Shown here: positions 23,850 through 33,969 of the stretch, piece after piece
Position numbering within the stretch: position 1 is the first letter of the stretch
How the letters are laid out: each line of letters starts with the position of its first letter
Assembly: GCF_000149955.1 (NCBI RefSeq)
Contig: NC_030996.1
Location: 328,039 to 392,038, forward strand
Reading direction: 5' to 3'
DNA length: 64,000 nucleotides
Source: Fusarium oxysporum f. sp. lycopersici 4287
Taxonomy: Eukaryota > Ascomycota > Sordariomycetes > Hypocreales > Nectriaceae
Translations under genes and position numbers: made by a program
Notes under the pieces: generated by a model
The model's input: only the letters and a program-made list of their open reading frames with translations
What the model was told of the DNA's origin: nothing
Database searches by the model: none

Positions 23850-24262
23850 GGAATTCAAGTCGACTATGCCGCAGATTTTGGCAGACCAACGAGACATCGA
23901 CAGACCGGACAAAGATCGATGTTCGCCTGGCATCTGCCAAATATATTTTCAAGGAGACAGCCGATCATCCTGGCGTCGTGTAATCTCTGAAGCGTGCTTT
24001 TGAGCAAATCGAAGGAATTCAAGTCAACTATGCCACAGATTTGGCAGACCAATGTAACGAGACATTAATAGACCGAATAAAGATTAATATTTGACTAGTA
24101 TCTGCCAAATATGCTTGCAGAAAGACAGCCGATCATTCTGGCACCGTACAATCTCTGAAGCGTGGATTTAAGTAAATAGGGGGCATTTAAGTCAATGATG
24201 CCGCTGAAGTTGGCAGTCTCATATAATGAGACATTAATATATCAGATAAAGACCGATACTTC
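23850..24262. repeat. 2.5-copy tandem repeat, period 164-168 bp, in a bidirectional promoter
   Basis: Units begin at 23850, 24014 and 24182 with a common GGAATTCAAGTC-like opening, and the third is truncated near 24262. The first two each carry an inverted pair TTTGGCAGA ... TCTGCCAAA (TGGCAGA at 23879 and 24042, TCTGCCA at 23933 and 24101). The third keeps TGGCAG at 24211. Units 2 and 3 differ from unit 1 largely by C-to-T and G-to-A changes (for example TCGAC to TTAAT and CGCAG to CACAG), the pattern expected of repeat-induced point mutation. The repeat lies between the divergent genes at 23621 and 24565, so it may be a regulatory or origin-like array. Confidence 0.8.
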
Positions 24263-24335
24263 TAAAGAGACTCCTGGCCACGGCTTTCACGGGTTCATTG
24301 AGGTATGTACACGGGCGAGGTGGTGTCGGGTGGGT

Positions 24336-24349
24336 TGGGTCGTGACCCA
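24336..24349. promoter_or_regulatory. inverted repeat TGGGTC-GT-GACCCA
   Basis: A perfect 6-bp inverted repeat with a 2-bp spacer, about 215 bp upstream of the ATG at 24565 and within the same divergent promoter as the tandem repeat. The form suits a dimeric DNA-binding protein. No known factor is assigned. Confidence 0.35.
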
Positions 24350-24564
24350 GGTCTGCTCCTTCCCCCTGAAGACGACACATATTGCATCACGAAAAGAATT
24401 CCGTCAACCTTTTTCCTGTTCGTTCTCGCAACGATCGACCGAGACTCGACAGACGATATAAGAATTAACTCCAGACCACTACCTTGCAAAAGACAGATCC
24501 GCAACGGACGCAGAAAGAAAGCTTTTCATCAATTAGTGCAGTTACTCCGACAGATCCCCTTGGC

Positions 24565-26157
24565 ATGGCTTCGCTAGACACCAACCGATCTCCGCAGCCG
24601 ACGACTTCACGAAAGCGCAGACATGCTGCATCCAATGCTTCCAAAGCTATATCGGCCTTGATCGCCGATCCATTCAATGATGAGGCGCCAGATCCCACCC
24701 CGGCCACTCCTCCAAGCAAGAGGCGCATAGCACAAGACGAATCCCCCTACACCAATAACTCCTCCTTTGCCGACTCATCAGCAGACGAATCTTCACCCGC
24801 GCCGACGGAGAGCTCTCCTATTGATAGCGAGTCCTCGGATGAGAGTAGTGCTGTTGCGACAGGCGGCACAATCACCGTCTTGTCCGCCGATCCAATTGAA
24901 AACCGACTACATCCACTCGAACCGACCGCATCCAATCTCCACACCGTCGCAGCAGAAGTCGGCCTGGTTGAAGATCCAATGGAGTTTATCTATGCACTAG
25001 AAATACAGCCAGGAAGAAACTACCAGCCTCGTGTTGTGGACAGCGAAGGAAGACTCAATGTAGACCATCCCCTACACAGAGCAGATGGCTGGGTTCTACA
25101 AGCAGAGCAGCTAGGTGAAGATGGGGCCAGGCGTTTTACTCGACTCGACAAAGATGTCTTCAGCTACGAAGAATCCATGCAAATCTGTGAGAGGCTCACA
25201 GATGCCCTCAACAGATGGCCAGATCTTGACGCGATCTCGGTCGGGGGAACGGGCACTTTAAGAAGACGGTACGCAGTACGGATTCTTTTCAGAGCAATAC
25301 AGAATAAACTCTTCCCAGACCGACCTCTTCTATACCATCCACCAAGCCTTGTCTTATTCAAGGCACAGAAGAGTCGCATCGGTCATCACACAAATATTAC
25401 ATTCGATGTAATAAACCCCAGCACACTGAAGGCAGAACAGAGCACTTGGTCATTTCATCGTCAGATGTTTGAGACAGGATTAGCAGCTCATGTTATTCCG
25501 GAACCAAAGAACGTCATATTTTGTCATATGCCGCCGCTTTTCCCATCTTCCTTCAAGACTTTGACCGATCAGCCAATGGACTTAACTAAGGTGGCGGATC
25601 TCAACGACGAAGCTGGCTACCAACGTGCTTACCAGATCGGAAAGTTCATCACTAGTCTTTGGCTAAGGACAAAGTCTCCCTTTATAACCCGCGCCGAAGT
25701 GGTTGACTTTTGCCGAGAAACTGTGAAGCCATTCGCTCCTCGTCCATCTCCATGGAAAGTGCACCGATCTGCTGTATCGCGATTCATTGAGATATCACCA
25801 CGGATTACAGAGGAACACCCGACCTTTGTCTTTAAGCAGATCACAATTCACGGATCAGACTTTTTCTGGCTGCGCCCTGTTATTCAAGCCGGGCAGGATG
25901 CATTAGCAAAAACGGGTGACCAACGGAAGATGTGGCAGGCACGTAGTGAGCCGCAGACCTTGCCAACCAATAGATCGCGGCTGGAGTCTCTCCAACCAGC
26001 TTATGCTCTTGCAAGATGGAAGAGAAAGCCACCAAGCATCATACCTGCGGCGTTTGTGGCATTGAAGCCCTCTGTGGCTCTCTCCACCTTGACTATTCGT
26101 CGGGCCTCCGGGTATGCAACACTTGCGGTAAACGAGGGCATCAAGTCTTCTGACTAA
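24565..26157 (+). CDS. orphan protein with possible GATA-like C-terminal zinc finger
   Basis: The open frame gives about 530 residues from the ATG at 24565. Residues 1-110 are Ser/Pro/acidic with an NLS-like SRKRRH and SKRR. From about 130 to 450 it is a well-formed globular region (DPMEFIYALEIQPGRNY, LTDALNRWPDLDAISVGG, AYQIGKFITSLWLRTKSPF) that I do not recognise. After about residue 480 the frame becomes unconvincing. The -1 frame at 26019-26150 instead encodes CGVCG ... LRVCNTCGKRGH, a CxxC-x19-CxxC pattern like a GATA finger, ending at a stop near 26150. An intron (for example a GTGAGC donor at 25946) or a one-base frameshift must join them, and I cannot decide which. It is divergent from the 883-residue gene. 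Confidence 0.65.
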   Translation: MASLDTNRSPQPTTSRKRRHAASNASKAISALIADPFNDEAPDPTPATPPSKRRIAQDESPYTNNSSFADSSADESSPAPTESSPIDSESSDESSAVATGGTITVLSADPIENRLHPLEPTASNLHTVAAEVGLVEDPMEFIYALEIQPGRNYQPRVVDSEGRLNVDHPLHRADGWVLQAEQLGEDGARRFTRLDKDVFSYEESMQICERLTDALNRWPDLDAISVGGTGTLRRRYAVRILFRAIQNKLFPDRPLLYHPPSLVLFKAQKSRIGHHTNITFDVINPSTLKAEQSTWSFHRQMFETGLAAHVIPEPKNVIFCHMPPLFPSSFKTLTDQPMDLTKVADLNDEAGYQRAYQIGKFITSLWLRTKSPFITRAEVVDFCRETVKPFAPRPSPWKVHRSAVSRFIEISPRITEEHPTFVFKQITIHGSDFFWLRPVIQAGQDALAKTGDQRKMWQARSEPQTLPTNRSRLESLQPAYALARWKRKPPSIIPAAFVALKPSVALSTLTIRRASGYATLAVNEGIKSSD

Positions 26158-26573
26158 AGAATGGTTCAAAGAATGGAGCGACATGTTCCATCGGACTGGA
26201 AATGAATGGCGAACTCGGTAATTATTCAAAGCCCCTGTTCTCCTCGAGGTGGGGGCACGTACTTATGATTATTCTTATGATGAGCTTGGGACGACTTTAG
26301 AATGACTTTTAGAAAATTACAGTATTATCATCATAAATTTATATGAGTTTAGGAGACGGCAAGACCCACTCTCCACTCAAAATAACCTGATCGCAAATAC
26401 AATCATCGAAAGCAGAGTCAGTTTCATGTACTTGCAATTGAAGTCAATATCAACATATGAGGATACTATGTACAACGCATCCATATATACCAAGAACAAT
26501 AAAGACATCACCTCAGTCTCCGACTCATAATCCATCATTCATTCATCCACTCATTTTCTTGACCTCTCACCCC
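26158..26573. other. intergenic, convergent 3' regions
   Basis: About 415 bp, A+T-rich, between the orphan gene and the fungalysin stop. I looked for an inverted copy of the 19.2-19.4 kb edge. Only the 7-mer CCCCCAC/GTGGGGG is shared, which is not evidence of terminal repeats. Confidence 0.35.
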
Positions 26574-28625
26574 TTAGCATCCAGAAGGAAGAGCGAAACT
26601 CTCGGTTCGGCTGGAAGCACTATACTTGGCACCTGTTCCAAGACCACGCTTGGCAAAGCCCTTCCAGATCTCGCACTTGTTAGCTCCCTTGGTAAGAGCG
26701 GTGTCGGCATCGATGATGGCGTCTCGGGCCTGGACCATGTTGGGGTTGCAAGGTTGCCTATTAAACGTTAGATAAGAACTCCTACACATCCCAGAGACAA
26801 CTTACAGCGACATTCCATCCACTACTAACTTCATAGCAAGATATTTGCCATCTGTGGGAACGCCGTTGTTGAATTTGGGTTCATCCGCATCATTCTTCCC
26901 GTGCTTGTCGATCAAGTTCCACATAACCTCATACAGGACAGTAGCCCAGTAAGTACCAATAGCATGGACTCCACTGAGGCTGTTAACACTCTTGTAAGTG
27001 TATGGGTTGGTGGTAAGGCTTGTGCTGTAAGGATACGCCCGGATACCGGCTGCGTTGTTGTACACCCAGTCACCCATGACCTTGTTGCTAGCGCGGGTAT
27101 CCTTGGATTGGATGTGAATGGCAGTAGCCATGAAGTCACCCCAGCCCTCGCCCATACCACCAGATTCACCACCAGGAAGACATCCAGAGTTGGCAGGGCC
27201 GCCAGTAAGACGGTTGGAGAGACCATGGGTGTACTCGTGGATGACAACACCAGCGTCGAAACTGCAGTCGCGCTGGGGTGTGCTGTAGGTCCAGAGGTAC
27301 ATTCTCATTCGGCCGGGCTGGCCGTCAGCTGGTGTAGCGAAGTTGGCGTTGTTGGTGCCACTTCCGTCCTGAGCGTTGAGGATAACCATATCGTTTCCTA
27401 CACCACCCTGACCATTGTTGTTGGTCTGGAAGTTACCAGCCTGTTCGGTAAAGCCAAGAAGATACAGGAGATCGTGGTACTTGTTGGCTGTGTAGAAAAG
27501 CTGGGCGATGGAAGCATCGCGGTAGGTGGTGGGTGTAGTCGTGCTGGTGGAGTAGTCATACTCGAACTTCAGCGAAGGACTATCAGGACGGTAATTGTTC
27601 AGATACGTGGAGCCCCCTGAAGGATTCACCTGTGCAATTCCATTGTTCCCGCGGGTTGTGGTGTAGTTGTTTGAGCCGTCGCTGAGCCAGGTGAACTCGG
27701 AGGCCTCGAGGTTCCAGGGGTTCTCAACAGTACTGCGAGATCCCTTGGAGGGATCATTAACACCCCAGGGGCTATAATAAACTGGTCAATTCTTTCCCAA
27801 TCGTCAATTTACGGAAATACGTACTAGACCTTGTATGTCGCCTCATTGACGTAGTCAACAACACCAACAACCTCATCAGTCTTGGCAGCATTGACATAAG
27901 TCAAAAGCCAGTTGTCAACAATATCAGTCTCAACTCTCCAGGTGAGCTTGAGTTCCTTGTTCTCATCAACGAGGTAGGTGAGCTTAGCCTCAGGCTTGCT
28001 AACAGTACCCTTGGTACCAGTGAAGGTGTAGTGGTTCTTGCTCTTCTTCTCAGCCTTGGCCTTCTCAGCCTCAACGGGGAGAGAAAGGACATCAACAGTG
28101 TCCTTAAGAGCGTCGACGGGGTCTTTCTCGTCACGCTTGGTAAGAGGGCCGGGAATCTTGCCCTCGTAGAAGCTGTTTCCGTAGGAGAAGACCTCGCCGT
28201 CAGCGCCAATCTGTATTCGTGTCAGTTTATCCCAGATCATCAAGGCACTTCGGAATTCTCACGTTGACGTTGAAATCAGCATTATCAATATCAATACCAT
28301 TGATAGTCTGCTTAAAGTGGATATGCGCAATTTTGTTGCTGCCAACATAATGATCGTTGACCATACGGAAAGTAGCCTTGGGGAAAGTTGACTTGACCAA
28401 GTCCTTGGCAGTCTCGGTGTAGTCGGCTCGCTTGGTGACGACCTTGGCACTGACATCATCAGGAACCTCGTCCTGAGGAACGTACTCGGCCATGGGAGGA
28501 AGCTTAAAAGCTTCCAGGTCGAGGCCACGCTTGCTCAGCGGTGAAGGGTTAGGAGCCCTTCTGCTGGGATGAGCACCAGCGAGGCTGGAGAGGCCGATGA
28601 GGAGGAGAGAGTCGGAGAAACGCAT
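26574..28625 (-). CDS. fungalysin, secreted M36 metalloprotease
   Basis: Exons 28263-28625, 27825-28210, 26806-27771 and 26574-26757 join in frame to 632 residues, the normal length of the family. Residues 1-18 form a signal peptide, then an FTP-type propeptide ([31 protein letters not shown]) precedes the mature protease, which starts near residue 250. The zinc site is HEYTH at about residue 428, with the third ligand in GMGEGWGDF. The protein is exported and self-activates by propeptide removal, then degrades host and environmental proteins. In Fusarium, enzymes of this class cleave plant class IV chitinases. All catalytic residues are present. The ATG at 28625 is chosen because the upstream in-frame codon is only a GTG. 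Confidence 0.95.
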
Positions 28626-29789
28626 CTTGATGAGTTGCACTGGAGTGAAGTGCTGAGTTGATGATGATGTTCGTGAATTTCAGATAGACATGCTCGAAAG
28701 ATCTATTATATACTTCTATAGTCTACAATACTTTGCTTCCAGTCGTCCACGCTTCTATCCAACTTCCCAATACAACCGGGACTTTTGTATATCTTGGCCT
28801 CGAATATCTAGAAGCTCATAACTATCCACTGACCTGTTCTGGGATATAAGCGCTGCAAGAAGGGTCTTTTGTCCAGGCACTATCTCACAAACACTACAGT
28901 CATGCGACATTGCTATCTGGGGTCACTTATTCCTGGCCATCAGTCCCGCTAAGGGTTAGCACGTCATCTTCGCAATATCTCGGCGGCAGCGAGATAGGAA
29001 GGTCTTCTCGGACAAACAACAGCCGAGGGACTAAACGGCTCGGGACGAACCATCGTAGATTTACAATTTGGGGAAAGGGTGCGGAGTGTATAGCCTGATT
29101 GGTATGTATGCGCCGAAGACTAGTAACTAGTCACTATTGCAAGCTTAAGAGTAAGGTTAAGCATGATAAACCTTCTTAGCACATCATCGGAGCATTTAGG
29201 GCGCTAGAAATGAAGTGGTGCAGTCATAGATATGATCATACTAGCATAGGGAATGAAAGGGCTGTGGACAAAAGACACTATCTACCATCCCAACACCACT
29301 ATCCAAGTAATCATGCCCCAAAAGGAAGTCCATAGTCCAGATCACTACACCGCAATATACTCTGATCTGCAAGATAAAGACGCCAGACTATTTCTGCACT
29401 CTGCAAGCGCCTCGACGGCCCCTGCGTCTTCTTGGCAAAGGTTCTTTTTAACGAACGACATCCGTGTGATCTACCACGACATCCCTGCATATCTGGGGAC
29501 CTTCCATGTTGGGCCATGTCTCCCGGCAATACCACCCTCAACGCGGAGACGGTGGGCCAATCAATTATCACTCCGCTGTTTATGACTTGCAGGAAGGTTG
29601 ATTGTTATCTATTGTAAAGAGGGGTAGTTGGGGAGCTGCGAGATTTATTAAGGCTTGCTTGGGTATGTGAACTGCCTTTTACATGCTTGTGCTATGATGT
29701 TCAGATTGATATCATCCCGCTTTTGATATGGAAGGTAGTATTGCTTGTTAAGTGAGTGCATCACGCGTGTATTAACAAGTCAGTGACAC

Positions 29790-30010
29790 GATGTTGTATC
29801 TTGCAGATACGAAGCGGCCTCATTATCAGCCTTTCTTGATACCATGATCAGAGGGACTCCAAGAAGCTCATCGCCTTTCACAGTCACGTACTTGAAGCCT
29901 TAGTATTGATGAAGCATCTTCAAGTCGGCACATGAGGGAATAACCGTAAGAACTCTCACAAAAGGCATGCCGACTTGACAAATATCCATTCGCCCGAGAG
30001 ACTATCGTCG
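29790..30010 (-). pseudogene. possible short coding remnant
   Basis: On the minus strand a coding-like stretch reads CADLKMLHQY, a stop, then GFKYVTVKGDELLGVPLIM and SRKADNEAASYLQ in the same frame. It has good amino-acid composition but an internal TAA and no start or domain that I can name. It may be the trace of a decayed gene. Confidence is low. Confidence 0.25.
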
Positions 30011-30840
30011 GATGACTTTAGTGATAGATCCATTCGACCTGCCAATTCTGTCAAGCTTCGAGGCTGCTACTGGCCAAGACTTCCCCACGCCTTGGCTTTT
30101 CAGGTCAGAATGGTCTGTGGGTTCGCATGACCCAGTAGAGACTCGGCATACATTGATGTACTATTGTAGGATATGTCAAGGTACACAAGGAATTATATCG
30201 CTGGGATAGCAGATAAACTATTCAAATCACATGTCAAAGATTCAACTCATTCTGTTCCTAGATCTCTTCTATGGTATTGCGTTTCTAAGATGCAATGCAT
30301 GACATCAGGAAAACAGTTTCGAATTATGTTATGGTTCATGACACATGGAAATGCTTTCATAACAATGTTGCCAGGAAAACATCACTATACAGTTGACATA
30401 CTATTTTTTTGGTTGTTGCAAGAAATTTAATATAATCTTATATATTGCGCAAATGAGATGTTGATCCTTCTCACCTCAAAGCGCTGGGTTTCACTCTACA
30501 TAACCTATACCTGACCTAAATACAGTCTGTCTTCCACATATCGGCATCAACCCAGCCATAATGAATAAGGATATATTGTTTTAAAATCGTGGAAAGGGAA
30601 AGGAAGATGAAACTTAAATAGAAGGCTTAAGAGAGATTAGACTCACATCTCACAACTTAAAACATTCGGTTATGATTTTAAACGACGAGGGATACAACAA
30701 GCTTCTTCGAATCTTGAGAATCCCAAGCTTGCATAAGAATAAGACCCGCCCACTCGCGCTTTTAAAACTTCCCATGAATCCCATTTTCCCCGTGTTACCC
30801 CTTCATATTAACGGGACCTCATTGGCTTTAGTTGCCATCG

Positions 30841-30981
30841 GCCAAATTGGCCGTTGCAGCCCCACTTTTAAGCCGGCGAATTTGGACGCGACAAACCCGC
30901 CATGATCCATCTAGACAACACCATGAAAAGCCTCCGGGAACACTAGTAAAATATGGAACTCGTATGCCAATTTGGCCGTTG
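30841..30981. promoter_or_regulatory. two copies of GCCAAWTTGGCCGTTG upstream of the SDR gene
   Basis: GCCAAATTGGCCGTTG at 30841-30856 and GCCAATTTGGCCGTTG at 30966-30981 share an odd-length palindrome (GCCAA-W-TTGGC) and the same CGTTG tail. They lie 277 and 152 bp before the SDR ATG. Their form and duplication suggest binding sites for a dimeric regulator, perhaps the transcription factor encoded just downstream. That link is inference. Confidence 0.45.
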
Positions 30982-31132
30982 ATTCTCGAAAGATAGAGTA
31001 TGTCGAAGGAAGACTGGTTGTTGTCATTCCTACGAAATTGCCTATATAAAGACCTCACGTTCAAGCTCTTGACTAAAATCATCACCAACCACCAATACAC
31101 ATTCATCCTTCATATAATTCAGCTTGCCTATC

Positions 31133-31864
31133 ATGTCTCGTAACCTAGCTCTTGTCACTGGCTCAACTCAAGGCATTGGCCTTGCAGTTGCCAAAGAGCT
31201 CGCCATCAAGCACAACTACCAGGTCCTTCTTGGCGTTCGAAACACCAAAGCCGGAGAAGAAATCGCCTCTGATCTTCGCAAAGAAGGCCATGAAGCTTCA
31301 GTCGTAGAGCTTGATCTCACCTCTGCTGACTCCATCGACAAAGCAGTCAAGCATATCGATGAGAAGTACGGATATCTCGATGTTCTCATCAATAACGCTG
31401 GTGTTTTGCTTGATAGGCAGGAAGGTCTTTCGACCTGGGATCTCTTCTCCAAGACATTCACTACCAACGTCTTCGGAACTGGCTGTCTTACTCAAAGCCT
31501 CCTCCCACTCCTGCGCAAAGCGAAGAATTCTCCACCGCGCATCGTATTTGTAACGAGCGTCATGGGCAGTCTCACCAAAGCAACCGACGAAACCACGACC
31601 TATTACAACATTGACTACAAAGCCTATGACGCGAGTAAAGCGGCAGTCAACATGCTCATGTTCAACTTCGCACGCGAACTGGATGCTGTTGGTGGGAAGG
31701 TCAACTCTGTTTGTCCGGGACTGGTAAAGACAGGCTTGACCAATTATCACGAGTGGGGAACGAGCCCTGAGACTGGTGCCGAAAGGATCGTTGAGATGGC
31801 GACTATCGGGGAGGATGGGCCTACCAAGACCATTAGTGACCGTAATGGAGAGCTTCCTCTGTAG
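31133..31864 (+). CDS. short-chain dehydrogenase/reductase
   Basis: Intronless, 243 residues from the ATG at 31133 (an in-frame TTG lies 9 bases earlier). The cofactor site TGSTQGIG at 9-16, the NNAG motif, the catalytic serine in FVTSVMG and the YDASK pair (Tyr-x3-Lys), followed by VNSVCPGLVKT, define a classical SDR with NAD(P)H-dependent carbonyl-reductase-like activity. It resembles carbonyl reductase 1-type fungal enzymes acting on small ketones or aldehydes in the cytosol. The substrate is unknown. The transcription factor gene starts 188 bp downstream on the same strand. Confidence 0.93.
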   Translation: MSRNLALVTGSTQGIGLAVAKELAIKHNYQVLLGVRNTKAGEEIASDLRKEGHEASVVELDLTSADSIDKAVKHIDEKYGYLDVLINNAGVLLDRQEGLSTWDLFSKTFTTNVFGTGCLTQSLLPLLRKAKNSPPRIVFVTSVMGSLTKATDETTTYYNIDYKAYDASKAAVNMLMFNFARELDAVGGKVNSVCPGLVKTGLTNYHEWGTSPETGAERIVEMATIGEDGPTKTISDRNGELPL

Positions 31865-32052
31865 AGAGCAACTGTATATCATAGGATGGTAGTTTAGTGT
31901 TTGCCTAGGTAGTCACCTGCGTAAGCGAAACCCTGTCCAGGTTCTTGGCCGCGGGATTTTATCGTTAAATCCGAAGACCGTTTCTGCTTACCAACCTGCA
32001 CCTGTATTCTCCTCCATGCCATCCCCAATTACGAAAACTCGTATCAATTACA

Positions 32053-33526
32053 ATGGAGATTTTGTCAGAGCCTCTGTTCTTTCAAGCGTGTCAGTTATGT
32101 GACAAGGCTTTCACTCAGGGTATACCCGTCCCAAGCATTCCCCACCTGTTGCTGACCATCGTCAGAGCACCCATACAAGCGACACGTCAATTATTGCCGC
32201 CGTGCTCAGACTCAACGCAAAGGACGCCCAAAGTCTTGTACTTCCTGCAGAATAGCCAAGACGAAATGCGACTTTGGTCAGCCATGTTCGAGATGCACGA
32301 AGAAGGATCTGCGATGCGCTTATGGCCGTACAATTCGCAATGGAGCTGCGACGACGATTGAGCATTACCAGAATCTCAATGCTCGGTCAAGCAACGAGCT
32401 GGAGGGCGTCAATGGATTAGTTTCTTGTGAGCCTCCGCGTGTTTCTCTTGAGTTAGACGAGTTCGCAAGCGACTTCATCTCGTCGCTGAACAACATATCT
32501 ACCGATCCCTCTGAACTCATGCCAAATTCTCTTGACGTTTTCCCGCCCAGCATCACAAACGATATGCAGACTCGCGTGCCGCCGAGATCGCTCACCTCCA
32601 AGGGAGATCTAACACGCGTATCTAATCGCCTTTCAAGCATGCAGCACGCGTCGAGAGTCATCATGCAGATGCTTTACGCATATCCGCAGATGATGCTCCG
32701 TCGGCAAACGTTCCCGCCGTTCATCCATCCCCATTGGCATTTGAAAACTCTCCCTGAGACGTTGGGCAACTGCATGAGTCTTTCTCAGCTCTTTGCCGCG
32801 AGAACACCGGAAACCCAGTCGTTCTTGTGGAGAATGGTCGCTGCTGAGGAGGGGCGCTTTCGGGAAAAGGTAAAGATGACGAGCTTTTTCGAGTAGCATC
32901 GGCTAATACGAACCAGTTGCATACGTTCTCTCCTCGTGAGGTGCATTTGTGTCTGGAGGCTATGATTATCTATATGATGATGTCGATGAGTGAAGCCGAC
33001 TCAGAAAGCAAAGAGCGAACTTCTAGGCTCTTCGAAACAGCTGAGGTCAGTGCTGTCAAGCTTTACCATGAATATTGAGCTAATTCTGTACTAGCTCATC
33101 GGTACCCGATTCCTCGATTTCACCGGTAGCTACTCGACCTCTGAAATATCTGAGCCAAGTTCAACATGGCAAGACTGGATATTCGCAGAATCACGCCGCC
33201 GAATGTCCTGTCTCTGGCTTATCATAAGCTGCGTGATAACCATCGAGAACGGCAGGACGTGCAGTAGCTGTAGCGATGTGCAGAATCTTCCTCTCCCATC
33301 GAGCAAACTGCTTTGGGAAGCTAGAAGCCTCGAAGAATGGCAGACGGAGAAGGCTTTCTTTGATATGAGCTGTCCTATCGTTACATTGGGTGAGCTTGTT
33401 GAAGCGAAAGGAAACGCGGGAAATCCGGTTGAAGCTCAGAGGTTGCAGAGTTGGGAGATGGGGAGCGATAAGATGACCGCCATGTTAAATATTGCTGTTG
33501 AGTTTGTATGGGGCAACGTTTTATAA
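32053..33526 (+). CDS. transcription factor with C2HC finger plus Zn2Cys6 domain
   Basis: Exons 32053-32119, 32166-32869, 32917-33045 and 33095-33526 join in frame to 443 residues. The first 46-bp intron splits a zinc finger: Cys13-x2-Cys16 lie in exon 1, and His29-x3-Cys33 in exon 2. A textbook Zn2Cys6 follows at Cys47-x2-Cys50-x6-Cys57-x5-Cys63-x2-Cys66-x6-Cys73, with the basic loop RIAKTK. The remainder resembles the middle-homology part of fungal regulators. The protein is a nuclear DNA-binding activator or repressor. Without splicing, only disconnected frames are visible, so the double finger is easily missed. Its place just behind the SDR gene suggests, but does not prove, local regulation. 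Confidence 0.9.
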
Positions 33527-33969
33527 CGGTTGACTATCATAACCGTTTTTTGATACTGTATCACAGTGCGTCGGTGCGAACCCCAGAAGCCCCACTGAGG
33601 GATGAGAATACCCTTGTATCGGCATTTGAAGTCGCGAACCGTGCGACGAGTCTCGAACAACGCCGCGTCATTGTCCGATATGATCGGTGGAAGATTCCAG
33701 CTGATGATGGTTTTGCATAAAAAAAAAGCAAAACTCCAAAAGATAACGAATTGGAGAAGACAGGCTGAGGCATGATTGCGTCAGATACGCCAGATCACAT
33801 GCACGACGTCACCTCGCGTTTTGAGCTTGGCTCCGTAATAAATCAGGCGCGTTCCCTCCCACAATCCAAACCTTCATCAACGCGATCGATCAGCTTGCCT
33901 CACGCGTGCGTATGTTGACTTCCTTTGGGTGCCATGTGGGTACACCCATAGCTCCTGCTCACCGCAAGC
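33527..33969. other. intergenic
   Basis: About 440 bp before the helicase gene. A plus-strand frame at 33508-33720 has no recognisable motif. A run of A occurs at 33720. Nothing further is seen. Confidence 0.35.

Larger units (their letters stand above)
28626..31132. other. long intergenic stretch
   Basis: About 2.5 kb between fungalysin and SDR starts. Apart from the possible remnant at 29790-30010 and the paired palindromes at 30841 and 30966, I see no feature. The open frames at 29253-29585 (both strands) lack recognisable motifs and I do not call them. Confidence 0.4.

Noticed and set aside
19173..26420. Terminal inverted repeats around the orphan block
   Set aside because: Only a 7-base CCCCCAC/GTGGGGG match was found by eye near 19325 and 26250; too short to count as transposon ends.
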